Shown here: positions 9,978-21,293 of the stretch, in pieces | Layout: each line of letters opens with the position of its first letter | How positions within the stretch are numbered: position 1 is the first letter of the stretch | Assembly (NCBI GenBank): GCA_946122785.1 | Contig: CAMGYJ010000011.1 | Location: 11,532,001 to 11,596,000 of the forward strand | Direction: 5' to 3' | DNA from: Linum tenue | Lineage: Eukaryota; Streptophyta; Magnoliopsida; Malpighiales; Linaceae | DNA: 64,000 bases | Notes under the pieces: generated by a model | Seen by the model: the letters and a program-made list of their open reading frames with translations, nothing else | Databases searched by the model: none | Told to the model about the DNA's origin: nothing | Position numbers and translations under genes: made by a program

Positions 9978-11755
9978 ATGGCTTTCAGAGGGGTAAGCTT
10001 TCCTCTGTTTACTATGCTCCGGTGATCGAATTCCGTGCTGAGTTTTTGTTTTGCGCAATAGATTCTCTGCTTTCTCTGTAGTCTATCCTCAGTTGTAATC
10101 GTTGATGGAACTGGCGTGTTAGTGTTGTACTCTTGTTATGATAGATGCGGTAGCCGCCGCCGCCGGCCACGTATTGAATTAGCTTCCGTAGTTGCCTTCG
10201 GTTCTGGCTGATTGAAAGGGAAAGGAGAAGTTCAATTTCGTCTTTGCTTTCGTTAAAACGTTCTACTTAACTGTGGTGCAGATTTTTCAGCTTTGGTTTT
10301 CTCTTCGTTTGTTGTGTGCACCGCGTAATTTCTCTTTAGAATCGAAGTAAGATTTATGATGATGATGATGATGATGATGGAGATGCTTCAATGGAATTTG
10401 GCATTCTTTTTGTCAATTGCAAAGTGCGATTCAGTCATGCTATTGTTGTTGTTGTTGGGAAGCGGGGCAATTACATGTTAGGTTTTCATTTTGGTCAGCC
10501 AAACGCAACATCAGGGATGGGGGTTGCAGACAACAGCAAGACCACGTTCCTCGAGCTGCAGAGGAAGAAGGTTCACCGCTATGTGATCTTCAAGATCGAC
10601 GAGAAGAAGAAACAGGTGGTGGTTGAGAAGACCGGTGGCCCAGCTGAGAGCTATGAGGATTTTAGTGCTTCCTTGCCTGAGAATGATTGCCGATACGCGG
10701 TCTATGACTATGATTTCGTCACCGCTGAGAATTGCCAGAAGAGCAAAATCTTCTTCGTTGCTTGGTCAGTCACACTCCCGCTCTTTTCCCCCTTATCCCA
10801 TCCATGCCTCTTATTTGTTGCCAGTTTAGTATCACGGGTTATGGTTTCTGAGTTTTGGATGCTGCAGTTTGTTTCCGAATCATTGTCTGCATGTGGATTT
10901 TCGATACTGTTTCAACTTTGAAAAACTATTGAAATGCGGCATGTGATGGATTTGGTGCACTATTTCTGAGTCTCAGCTCTCTAAAATGTTTCAAACTATT
11001 CCTAGAAGTTATTGCATCATTCTTCAGGTAGATGTGGTTTAGGTTATACTTCATCTGCTACTGCTGCTCTGCTTGTTTTGCAATGCAAATTGTTCTATAT
11101 CGATTCGGTGCAAGATAGTGGGGACTTCCTAAGTTCTTTAACTCCTCAGTAGGATGAAATGTACTGAACAACCATTGTTGTAGAGGCGTGAATGCAATGA
11201 TTAGGTTCACGACATATCGAATCAACTTGTGGATGGAATCGTGTCCGAATATATTATGCTTCAATTTCTATTCCACGAATCCTATTATAAAAGAAAGAAA
11301 AAATGGACTTACATTTGACTGGACCGGAGTGAATCCGAACGAATGCACTTTCCAACCCACAACCTAGATCCCTCATTTTCCCTTTACTTTCTGTCCAGTC
11401 CGATTCTGGACAGTACAAGAGTACTGGACCATGCATACTCCTTGACTCGAGCCTTTTCATTTTAATGCCCCATGTACTCTTTGCTGTTGTGTTAAATATG
11501 TACCAGAATGATGTCCTTTCTCAGGTCCCCTGCAATTTCATTTTAATACGCATGTACTCTTTGCTGCTGTGTTAAATATTTACCAGAATGATGTCCTTTC
11601 TCAGGTCCCCTGCCGTTTCTCGCATCCGCGCCAAGATGCTCTATGCAACTTCGAAAGACAGCTTCAGAAGGGAGCTTGAAGGCATCCATTATGAAATCCA
11701 GGCCACTGATCCGACCGAGATCGATCTGGAGGTGCTGAAAGAGCGTGCAAACTGA
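9978..11755 (+). CDS. ADF: Actin-depolymerizing factor (ADF/cofilin), three exons
   Basis: ADF binds actin monomers and filaments, severs filaments and speeds turnover in the cytoplasm. Exons are 9978-9992 (MAFRG only), 10499-10764 and 11605-11755, totalling 432 nt, or 143 residues, the usual plant ADF length. Introns follow GT-AG: donors GTAAGC at 9993 and GTCAGT at 10765, acceptors ending at 10498 and 11604. Visible family blocks are [72 protein letters not shown] and a C-terminus LEVLKERAN. The tiny first exon is typical of plant ADF genes. The second acceptor lies in an 80-bp tandem duplication that creates a decoy acceptor upstream. The gene looks intact; the 3' untranslated region probably runs to about 12050. 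Confidence 0.93.
11456..11615 (+). repeat. 80-bp tandem duplication containing the ADF intron-2 acceptor
   Basis: Two copies with an 80-bp period each contain ATGTACTCTTTGCTG, TGATGTCCTTTCTCAG and GTCCCCTGC. The first copy ends its acceptor at 11524 and the second at 11604. Use of the first would read GTCCCCTGCA and reach a stop (TTT TAA) within about eight codons, so only the second gives ADF. Confidence 0.85.
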
Positions 11756-12152
11756 GAGCACTTCCCATCTCTCAACGGTATCTTAGCAAACCCACCATTG
11801 TGCTTTTCTTGTGTGACACACCTACAAGGTCATTGTTACTTGTACGCCTAAATCACTGATTGTTCTGCGACAAGGTATACAGAGTCGGTGCAGCTTGATT
11901 GTATCAAAATAATTGAATCACCTGGGAAGGCTGATATCAGGAGCAAGCTTGGCCGCAAGCTTCATACTGCCATGATGCTTCCCAGGTGAAACTGGGATGG
12001 TTGTTGTAATGTGATAACATGTGTTGTGTTCGTTTGTGTGTTCTCTCTTGTGTTTTCTTACACGCCAGGTTAGGTTTAAATGGTTTAATGACTACTATTA
12101 TATTGATATATGGTGGTTAGGGGAAAAATTGGTACGGTATCAGTCTCAATAG

Positions 12153-12778
12153 TAAGGTTGTCAACCCGTGGACTGATCCGAATTCGGACGAGCTGGTGAG
12201 TTAAGAATTAATGGGCCATCCGTTTTAGCCCGGTTTAGCTCGGAAATGTGGAAAGAGTCATTATATTATACTTATCATAATAAATTATATCAAATCTCAT
12301 CTAACATGAGTTATAACATAAAATATTACACCAAAATAACATGTCGTACTTAGATCCAACACGAGCTGGTGGGTTAAGAATTAATGGGTCATTCGTTTTA
12401 GCCCGGTTTAGCTCGGAAATGTGGAAAGAGTCATTATATTATACTTATCCTAATAAATTATATCAAATCTCATCTAACATGAGTTATAACATAAAATATT
12501 ACACCAAAATAACATGTCGTACTTAAATCCAACATATAGTGAAAATTCACACACACTTATATAATATCAATATTCAAATGTTCAACTTTGGATTCCAAAA
12601 ATTGAGTTGGACGAAAAGAAAAATCGAAAAATAGCCGCATTTCGCAAACCAAAGAAAAAAATGGCACAATTTGACCTCTAACCCGGTACCTTGTAGCGGT
12701 TGACCCGGTGGGTGTGTGCGACATGTTTTTCTCATTGGGTCAGGTCAAAGTGGGTCGACTCGCGGGTTGACAACCTTG
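12153..12778. mobile_element. hAT-type MITE with TAAGGTTGTCAACCCG ends
   Basis: The left end TAAGGTTGTCAACCCG and the reverse complement of the right end (CAAGGTTGTCAACCCG) form an inverted repeat continuing for about 25 bases with few mismatches. Flanks CTCAATAG and CCCAATAC match at 6 of 8 positions. The ends resemble the GGTTGTCA family elsewhere in the window but the interior differs. It contains a 173-bp tandem duplication. Confidence 0.6.
12188..12533 (+). repeat. 173-bp tandem duplication inside a MITE
   Basis: The segment beginning ACGAGCTGGTGAGTTAAG at 12188 recurs at 12361 as ACGAGCTGGTGGGTTAAG. Both run through GCCCGGTTTAGCTCGG, a 3' AT-rich part and ACATGTCGTACTTA, with only scattered differences. 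Confidence 0.85.
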
Positions 12779-13679
12779 CCCAATACCAAATACCGAAATC
12801 TCGAATATTGAATTACAGTCTAAAATCAATCCTAATCTCTAAATAATTTCGGTATCCTAATCCCAATTTCTAAATATTTCAATATCTCAATTGGTACTTC
12901 GCTATCTCAATCAGTATTATCGAATACGAAATTAATTACTTTGCAATTAATAATTAAATATATAAATTAGAATTGATTGTTTAATTTAAGGCAAAGAGAC
13001 TAAGTAAAGAGTCTTAATTTTATCTAGAGTTAGGATATGGATAAGAATAATGGAGGAGATGTGACATCTTAAATTTTTGTTATTGGTAATCTATAATTTG
13101 ACTAATACTGGTGTTTGCTTTTTGGTGCTATGAAAATAACAAGAGATTAGGTGAGAGATGAGATTGACTTAAACTGAAAAGTTCAATTGAGTTGGATGAG
13201 GGCTTCTTAGTTGTGAAAGAGTGAGGAATGACCAAAGGTTGTGTGCTATATTTCATTAATTTTTAATTTTTGGTATTTTGGTATTTACTGATTCCAATCC
13301 CATAATCCTGAATACTGAATAGCACTCCAAAATCAATCTCAATCCCAATCCCTAAAAAATAATCCGATATTCGGTAATACCAAATAGTGATAAGTTCGGT
13401 ATCGGTATTCAATATATCCGAAATACCAATACCAAACTTCTAGTCCAAATGAGGTTGGTTGAATAAAATATTTTATTTTAGCAACGATATTCATTTTTTT
13501 TAAGAAACGATATTCAATTAATATTCTATTGATTGAACTATTTTCTTACCACTATAAGGGGAACGGATCAGGTGGGTAACCTTATGGTGAGTAACTATGA
13601 GTAACCCGCCCACATCAGCATGACATCAGCATCCTCTCTCTCCTGGAAAGCCTTTAATTTTCCCCTCCTTAATCTTTGA

Positions 13680-14290
13680 CGGACGATTTCTCACTCGTTT
13701 TAAGTCAAAATTTAATTTTTTTTTTGCACAGTTAGATCAGATTAATTGTGCTCTTCAAAATGATATCCACTTTGATATATTTTTCGAACAAAAAAAATTG
13801 AGCCATTTTTTACCAGTCTATACCATATGTTATTGACTGGTATTGAAATAAGAGCATACCTATGGTTTGAAAAGTGTACCATGGTGGTATGATACAAACC
13901 AAAATTGTAGGATGGTTGAATACATGATAGTAGAAGTATATTAATTGTCATTTACGACTTTTAACATTATATACCATAAGATACCACCCCGTACCAACGT
14001 GGTATTGTATGATATTGTGTGGTATTTTTTGGTCTTGTAATTTGTTCACCCAGAAATTTGTAGATCCAATAGATCATGATGAACTCGTCCCTGCTGTGCA
14101 AACGTTTTCAAAAACGAATTAAAAACGAAGACGATACCATATGGTATGCAGTTGGTACCGAGAGGCCAGAATTTTTTTTTCCACAAAAAATATTGAAAAT
14201 TGATCTCATTTTGTATTTTGTAGAGCACGATGAACCTCGTTCCATCTGTGCAAAAAAAATTAAAATCCGAGTTAAAACGAAAAAAATATG
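13680..14290. repeat. Inverted-arm repeat region
   Basis: The arm at about 13685-13765 (CTCGTTTTAAGTC, TTTTTTGCACAG, AATTGTGCTC) is the approximate reverse complement of 14218-14285 (GAGCACGATGAACC, CTGTGCAAAAAA, GAGTTAAAACGA). A diverged direct copy of the right arm lies at 14066-14135. This looks like a decayed non-coding foldback. Short reading frames in both directions show no conserved motif. Confidence 0.45.
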
Positions 14291-14384
14291 AGTCAATTAA
14301 AAAAGCTAGTGAAAATAAAAAGTATAGTATTGGTGCTTTAATGTACAACTCAAAGTTGTACCATAATGAGCACTTCTACTATGC

Positions 14385-14658
14385 TATATAGTATTGGTGC
14401 TTTAATGTACAACTCAAAGTTGTACCATAACATTAAACGTATAAGTTTAGGTTGTACCATAAAGCAATTTGTACCATTATGTTATGGTACAACTTTACAA
14501 CTTGAAGTTGTACCATCACATAAAGGTACAAGTTCAAGTTGTACCATAAAAGAATTTGTACAAAAAGTATAGGTACAATCTAAAGTTGTACCATAACGTA
14601 AATGTACAATTTTAAGTTGTACCATAAAGACAAAAACCTATAGCACCAATACTATATA
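14385..14658. mobile_element. Foldback MITE with perfect 17-bp inverted ends
   Basis: TATATAGTATTGGTGCT at 14385-14401 and AGCACCAATACTATATA at 14642-14658 are exact reverse complements. Between them lie many copies of GTTGTACCATAA and its complement, so the element can fold on itself at several registers. A partial copy of the left end (AAGTATAGTATTGGTGCT) also lies at about 14321. No coding sequence is present. Confidence 0.65.
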
Positions 14659-15039
14659 ACATTGTAAAATTTCTCTTCCACTAATTCACCCTCTACAAAT
14701 CTCGATATAGTTTCCGATAAACATTACTTTATATCGAGTAGGGTTTCTAGTTGTTCTTATCGGTTTTGGATATGGGTTTCAAATTGTTTTGTACTTATAG
14801 ATTTCGATTTGGTTATAATCAAAAGACCGATAAGAAATTGATAACGTACCGAAAACGAGCCAGTATCCCAAATCATTTTGTGCTTTTGGGTTCGATTTGA
14901 TTTCAACAATGCTTTGATTTTTTGGTATTTTTCTTCTCGCTTCGGTTTAACCAAACTGAACCAAAATCCCACCCCTAATTTAGAGAGCACCACGCCACCA
15001 CCTATGGATTGAGACGTTCTTCAATTTCAATTATGAAGA

Positions 15040-15620
15040 GACTAAAATGCTCGGTTCTTGGAATCGGATCGGAGGTTGAACCGAAAAAGTTATTATTTTA
15101 GGGTTCAGTGGTTAATCATTACAATACTGTTGGTGAACCGTTGATAAAATCGTTCATGATATATAACATATAAAACTTGTATATTACACTAATTTAAGAA
15201 TGAAATTATCATTGACCATAAAAAATTTCAAGTTCATATCAACACCAAAATATCTAATAAATCATTCAAACCGTCTCACAAAAGAAATCATTTTTTAATT
15301 CAAATTAAAATTTATGGTGCCAGTCGAGTAGTCGATAACAAGGTTGGAAATAAGAAGAGGAAGCATATATAAATTAATAATTATGGTTTGATGGTCTTAG
15401 TTTTAGTTAAAGTTTATTTTTTTACCTTTTTTGGTTAAAATAGTGAACCAGTGGACCAATTAAACCGTGGTGGTTCATGTGATTTCATGTTGAACCGTGA
15501 AAAACCGTTTGGTCCATCAATAATCGTCCAAACAATGAACTGGATCGCTATCATAACTGGGTTGGCGGTTCTACTGGCTCGGCCATTCATCCGATTCGGT
15601 TCTTATAACAAGGCTAAAAT
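15040..15620 (+). repeat. Dispersed non-coding repeat, copy I
   Basis: This AT-rich segment with GGTTCAGTGG, GTGAACCAGTGGACC and CCGATTCGGTTCTT motifs matches, in inverted orientation, 38740-39215. Shared landmarks in the same order include AGTGAACCAGTGGACC, GTCGATAACAAGG next to a GAGGAAGCATA block, and ATTCAAACCGTCTCA. It is probably a decayed transposon; its ends and class were not resolved. Confidence 0.45.
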
Positions 15621-16589
15621 GCAAGGTTGTCAAAACAGTTAATGTCGTCATGTTGATTTGGCAAGTAGTATGCTCCAAACAATGGTATAACCAATTTATG
15701 TCAGTTCATGTCGGTTTTAGCAACACATGTATGGAAGGGAAAATCACTAAACTAAACGACTTTAGGCATATAGGGGTCGACCCCAAAGCCATAATGTCTC
15801 AAAATGAGGAGGCCATAAAGAAACTACTTATTATTCCTTTGTATATTTGAACACCATCTCTCTAAAATCTACATCCATATTTATATAAAATTCAACATTC
15901 CACACAAAATGTAAAATCCTCATATTTAAATACAATATTTAACGCCAATATCCAAAATTTTATACTTTAATTTAGTAAATAACGTGAACATCTAAATATT
16001 CATACTTAAATCAAACACATATTATCAACATTTAACTTTCAAATTCAAGAAACAAATTTAAAATATTATTTTTTAATTCACCAAAACGGTGTCATTTTAT
16101 TTATATGTTGGAAATTAGTTATGACAGTCATATTAAGGGCATTCCACCAACCTATAGTCCTATACTAATTGAGGAAAAAATTCCAAAATACACTAGTTGT
16201 TAAAAAAATTCCCAAAATACGTACGTTATAAAAAAATTCTCAAAGTACACATGTTTGATATTCACCGCCGTTGTCTAACGCAGTGAATATAATCACCACT
16301 GAAGAGTAAAACAGTGAAGCAATCACCGCTTTAAACAAAAACGGTGAATGCTTCACCGTTTTAGTTAAAGGCGGGGAACATATCACCGCGTTAAGCAACA
16401 ACGGTGACGCCTTCACCGTTTTTGTAAAACGCGGGGAACGGATCACCGCGTCGAACGGCTATAGTGAAGGGGTTGGACGACGCGGATCGCTCGACCCTTT
16501 CACCACTGTCGTCGGATGCAGTGAGCCGCGAATTCTGGTTTTCCTCCCGGATCTGACGCCTCACAGCCTCCCACGTCAGCTATCCCTCT

Positions 16590-17293
16590 GGGTAATTAGC
16601 ATAAATAGTCACAAACCTTTGCACTTAGTACAAAATAGTCACAAACCTTTAATTTGTAACCATTTGATAACAAAACTTTTTACTTAGAACAAAACGGTCA
16701 CAAATTAAACAGTGTGACCATTTCATACTAGTTCAAACTTTTGTTACCGTGTTGTTGCAAATTAGACTTTTGGTGACCGTTTTGTACAAATTAAGTTCAA
16801 AAGTTTGAACGCTCAATCACCGTTACAATTCGCTCTAGTTGTATGGTGGTTTTGTTAATGTATGTGAATGATATGATCGTCATAAAGGATGACAATGAAA
16901 GGCAATGGCTCACAAACGGGTTCCAGACTGCTTTTTAGTTGAAAAAACTCTGTCTACTTTCTTGGTATCGAAATTGTCAGTTCAACTCGAGGGCATTCTT
17001 ATTCGGCAAAGCAAATATGTCGATGAACACATGACCTGACATCTTATATGTCGTTCAAGTGGTTAGTTTCATATACTTAACGAACAAATTACCCGACCTC
17101 AAAATATGACAAACATTTAATTTGTAACGATTCGGTAACAAACCTTTGCACTTAAAACAAAACGGTCACAAATTAAATAGCGGTGACCATTTTATACAAT
17201 TTCAAAGTTTTGTTACCGTATTGTTACAAATTAAAGGTTAGTGACCGTTTTGTACTAAGTGCAAAGGTTTGTTACCATTTATGCTAATTACCC
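16590..17293. mobile_element. Small Mutator-type element carrying a copia RT fragment
   Basis: The left arm starts GGGTAATTAGCATAAATAGT and the reverse complement of the right arm starts GGGTAATTAGCATAAATGGT; similarity extends for about 190 bases with repeated GTCACAAACCTTT motifs. A perfect 10-bp repeat CTATCCCTCT flanks it (16580-16589 and 17294-17303). The centre (about 16840-17060) is a diverged piece of Ty1/copia reverse transcriptase. This is the structure of a Pack-MULE-like non-autonomous element. Confidence 0.82.
16840..17060 (+). pseudogene. Ty1/copia reverse transcriptase fragment
   Basis: The plus strand reads YVNDMIVIKDDNERQWL, then LGIEI-type and SYSAKQICR-like blocks in neighbouring frames. 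These correspond to the YVDDMIVTGDD polymerase box and the LGIEV...QSKYV region of copia RT. It has stops and frameshifts, and the catalytic YVDD reads YVND. It lies inside the element at 16590-17293, so it was captured by, or inserted into, that element. Confidence 0.65.
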
Positions 17294-17369
17294 CTATCCC
17301 TCTCATTCACCGCGTTCGAAAGGGGGGGGGGGGTCTTCCCTGCATTAAACAAACGCGATGATGTGTCAA

Positions 17370-18701
17370 TGCATGGCTTGAATGCCCAAAATAGACGGTG
17401 AAACATCAACTCATTATGTACTCGAACTTTATCTTCAGTGTGTACATTGTTGTAACATGGCACGAAAACAGTCCCAGGGTTGGACTCCTCCATTGCAGTC
17501 ATTAGTCTAGGGAGTAAAGCATACGAGTCGTCCCAATCACCATACACCTCAGCCATGGCCTTCTGCTTTCCATGCCATGCCTTTTTGTACATGATCGTGT
17601 AGGAATGTTGATCCTTCACCTCAGACATGATAGCTTTGACCTTGATATCTGGTTGTGCCTCGATCAAGTGCTTAATGGTTCTCCCCACTTTCTTTGCTTT
17701 AAGTTGGCGGTTGTCCTGAGAAAGTATGGACGAGGAACCGTTGTGGTTGTTCTCAACTTTTCGAATGACCCATGCACCCTTTCTCTTCATATTTGCAGCT
17801 TGAAGTTTCCACATACAACCCTCTCCAACATTCTTGCATATGACATGTAGTTGTTTACCGTCAGAATATTTTACCTTCCACTCGAAATTGCGCCGCATGG
17901 CTTCTTCGCTAAAAGCACATTGAACAACGTAGTCGGTATCGTTAGTATCTTCCTCCTCGCTCACTGATCTAAAATCTTCCTCACTTTCCTCATTGCTCGA
18001 GTCGAATGGATAGCTCGGGCTAGGAGGATCAACATGACTACCATCACCAACATCGTCTTCTCGCTCATGCGAAGTGCCAAGATCGAATGGTGTTCTCAAT
18101 GTGAGCCCTCTCTGGCCCTAAGCATGCCATTGAACGTCGCCGGCCTCAACAAATGGGGCAGGTTCAGCACGTTGCAGGGTATTCTTTCCATGACACCCCT
18201 CCTGCACCACTACCTCCTCCGTAGTTACTTGAACTACCACCCAATCTGTACCCTCCTGCATAACTACCTCCTCCGTAGTTGCTTGAACTACTACTCCATC
18301 TGTACCCTCCTACAAAACCATCATCATAAGAATACTGGTGAGGATGAGTTTCACCGACCATCTCAGTCTCAACATACACCTCTGCAAGCCGCATCCCGTT
18401 ATCGCCTAGGAACTATAACATCATGGTAACCACGTCATCATCGTTTATGACAACTTCTTGGTACATAACTGATAACCCCGCCAGGACTCATGTCTGGATA
18501 CCGATAAGTAATTTTACCAACTCTCGCCTGTCCACCCATCCAAATCCTATATGCACAAATGTCACAGAGTTCTTGCCACGTGAATCTCGTCTCAATTTTC
18601 AACATAGTGGATTCACCGTCTTTATATTCAATCCCAATGTTAGAGTTTGTCACCCGACCATTCCACTGAATAATAAGTTGAAACTTCTTGAATTCGCCCA
18701 T
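17370..18701 (-). pseudogene. MuDR-type transposase, N-terminal relic
   Basis: The relic starts at 18701 (MGEFKKFQLIIQWNGRV), an N-terminal domain common in plant MULE proteins. It breaks near 18430 and continues with a Gly/Ser/Tyr-rich stretch and an acidic linker (SNEESEEDFRSVSEEE). It then has the DNA-binding region of MuDR transposases (YSDGKQLHVICKNVGEGCMW; HLIEAQPDIKVKAIMSEV; MYKKAWHGKQKAMAEVYGDW) and ends at FHRLFWAFKPC. That is just before the point where the DDE catalytic domain normally begins, and that domain is missing. The frame is interrupted at least once around 18400 and near 18100-18160. It cannot supply active transposase. Confidence 0.82.
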
Positions 18702-19695
18702 ATTTGCAATTTATAATAAGTAACTATTAGGTTAAGTCAAATAAAATTAACCAAAACCGTACTTTAAGACTACAAAAAAATAATATTATTCAAACTCATA
18801 AACAAGCGCAACTTACTGATCGAAACATGAACCATAACTAGCATTGCAATAATATGAGTATGGTGGAAGCTTCTAAACTATACAAAATTATCTCTAACAT
18901 AACATATTTGCCAGAAACAAGAATTCATTACATACATACACATAACTACTAAAACATCAAAATCTAAACAATACAAAATTATATCATGCCAAAAAATTGG
19001 AGCTTCTGTAACCTTAGTTGCTGTAAGCAGGCTGAGAAGGGGATTTTCGCTTAAATTTGACAAAAATGGGGAAGAGGTTTTACCAAAATCGGAGCAAGTA
19101 TTTTTCCAACGGCTCATGGGAGGGGGTATTTATTTTACAAACATGGCGCATTCACCGCCCTTGTCAAAAGCGGTGAAGTTAATCACCGCGTTGCCCTAAG
19201 GCGGTGAAGTTTAGGTGGTTGTAACCTAATTTTCACCTACCAAGGGTGGGAAACGTGGAAAAAAATCTCCGCTGTAACCTAGCGCGGTGAATATTCACCG
19301 CTTGCGAGGAAAACGGTACATTTCCCTGTTTTACTCAAACACGGTGATTAGTTCCCCGACTTTAACTAAAACGTGAAGCCTTCATCGTTTTTGTTTAAAG
19401 CGGTGATTGCTTCACCCTTTTACTCATCGACGATGATTATATTCACTGCGTTAGACAACGGCGGTGAAAATCAAACATGTGTACTTTGGAATTTTTTTTA
19501 TAACTTACCTATTTTAATTTTTTTTAATAACTAGTGTATTTTGATATTTTTTCCACTAATTGAATCAGGTTGTATCGCCGACATGCTACCAAAATAACAA
19601 TCATGCTAAAATGTTAAAAGCTAGTGATCCAAATCCAACCCACTAATATGTCCTTGCCTAAAAAGAGTAAAACTTCAACTAAGTTTGGCTGTACT

Positions 19696-20351
19696 TAGGG
19701 TTTTGGACCGGGTTCGGGTTTAAACCCGCTACACTATTCACCGGATTGGGTTGGGTTTGGGTTTAGGTAAACCCGCCCCATGGGTACTCGGCTATCCATC
19801 CACGCATATAATTACTTTCCTGGTATATTTAATATTCTAAATAATATATCTTCTTTAAACAACTAATTTTATTTATGTTTGTGGAGACATGTATAATTTG
19901 TTCTTTCTAATTGTTTAGAATGAAGTTGATATTATGGAGTGGAGAGTGAAGTAACTTATTTGGTGAGGAAGAAGATTTCAATTAATCTTGTTGTTTATAG
20001 ATGTTTATCTTTCATTTTGAACAATTTGTATTGATCATTTGCGGTTTGTTTGTATGTTCTAGATTGGTGTTTTTTGTATGAATAATTTGTACGAGAAAAT
20101 TGATGTTAAACTTTTATTTTGAAAGAAATTTGTTATTGTAAATTTTTTATCAGAAAAACCCACGGGTACCCATGAACCCGCGGATACTGTTACGCGGAAG
20201 ATTCAAGAGTTGGTCCGTGACAATACCCAGCGGGTTGGGTTTGAGTTTTTCAAACCCAACGTATTTTACCCCGAATTTTTTTGGTGGATAAACCCATGGA
20301 TTTGGGTTTGACAAAACCCGCCCAATCCAATCCGACCTATTGCCATCCCTA
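19696..20351. mobile_element. hAT MITE with TAGGG ends and a perfect 8-bp duplication
   Basis: It starts TAGGGTTTTGGACCGGG and ends TTGCCATCCCTA. GCTGTACT occurs on both sides (19688-19695 and 20352-20359). Both ends are rich in GGGTTTGGGTTT and AAACCCGCC motifs, as in other plant elements beginning TAGGGATGGCAA; 44437-45184 is another. There is no coding sequence. Confidence 0.85.
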
Positions 20352-20359
20352 GCTGTACT

Positions 20360-21293
20360 CGTCCGCTTTTAAAGGCGAAAACCGAAGCCAAAATGCCTTT
20401 TCATATGAATGTTCTTCCCCCAACAAGGCAACGTTTCAAAACAACTAAACTGCAATATGCAGAAACTTACTCCCATAGTCGTTCACGTAAACGCCAAAGA
20501 CCGACCGTCCTGCAATCTCACGCACACCCTACTTTCCTAACTGGTGGAACCACAACGAAGAAAGAGAGATATATAGATACGGGGACAAGTGAAGTGATGC
20601 CTCCACTCCATCCCAATCTCCATTATCGCAAAAGACGAGTAAATGCGACGAATATCCCATCCCATGTGACGACTCCACCATATCCCAGCCTCCGTCCCCA
20701 AGTCGTTGATCAAATCAAATGTCACACTAACGCTGTTAGAAAAGATATAAGCAAGAAGAACACAAAAGTTTCGGTTTTTATGGTCGGGGAAGGTGGAAAT
20801 CGAACTGGTTAAGCGTTAAATTGGTCCCCGGAAACGCGCCCTGCTGCTATCAACCTCAACCAAGATGGGTTCGGCTGTGGGATCACTTTCCTTGTCTCTG
20901 AATTCTGGTAAATTCCTTTATTTGATATTATCTGGGTTTATGGCTGTTTTTTGGTTGTTGTTTTGTTAGACTCTTACCATGATCTGGCTGTCTGGATAGC
21001 GTTGTTTATTCCCAATTGTTGTTTGTCTTATTGGTACAATTATTACTATCCAGTCTCAGATCTGTTTTCTAGCAGCTCGGTGCTGAATTTGCGTTTGGAG
21101 GATCAGTTCAACGGCTTTTGGGGTTGTTCATAGCAAAGCGTTGGATTTTGTAAGCTGCAGCTAGATTGCTTTAGACTTGGTTTCCCATTTCACTGATGCT
21201 CTAGATTCTTCTTTCAAGTTGTAACTGAAGCTATGGTGGTGGTCTGGGATTGAATTTTGATCTTGATTGAGATTGAGGGTTTTGGGGGGAAAA
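20360..21293 (+). other. Upstream region of CRY2
   Basis: This is the gap between the hAT MITE and the CRY2 start. A probable 5' untranslated exon ends near 20908 (CTCTGAATTCTG before GTAAATTCC), which would put a leader intron at about 20908-21240; that is an inference from splice-like sites only. A 139-codon plus-strand frame at 20393-20812 has no recognisable motif. Confidence 0.35.

Larger units (their letters stand above)
12130..13450. mobile_element. AT-rich GGTAT-type repeat element hosting a nested MITE
   Basis: The left part (AATTGGTACGGTATCAGTCTC) and right part (ATATCCGAAATACCAATACCAAAC) are imperfectly inverted. The interior repeats GGTAT, AATACC and CAATCCCAATCCC motifs. It is interrupted at 12153-12778 by a different element. 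It appears non-coding. The outer ends are uncertain because no clear duplication was found. Confidence 0.4.
16173..19554 (-). mobile_element. Mutator-like element (MULE) with long inverted ends, decayed
   Basis: The left arm starts GGAAAAAATTCCAAAATACA. The reverse complement of the right arm starts GGAAAAAATATCAAAATACA and stays similar for well over 100 bases, including CACCGCCGTTGTCTAACGCA. A perfect 9-bp duplication ACTAATTGA flanks it (16164-16172 and 19555-19563), the Mutator hallmark. Subterminal regions are packed with CACCG/CGGTG motifs. Inside is the N-terminal part of a MULE transposase on the minus strand; the catalytic part is absent. A second Mutator-type element (16590-17293) is nested in the left half. 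Confidence 0.88.
15622..19605 (+). mobile_element. hAT-type MITE, GGTTGTCA family, copy 2, split by a MULE
   Basis: The left end CAAGGTTGTCAAAAC at 15622 and the right end AACAATCATG at 19605 are flanked by a perfect 8-bp duplication, CTAAAATG (15614-15621 and 19606-19613). The left part (15622-16172) and right part (19564-19605) together match the family found in the Athila gag region. A 3.38-kb Mutator-like element lies between them, so this MITE was the older insertion. Confidence 0.8.

Noticed and set aside
20393..20812. 139-codon plus-strand frame before CRY2
   Set aside because: No conserved domain, start context or splice structure supports a gene; it lies between a MITE and the CRY2 leader.
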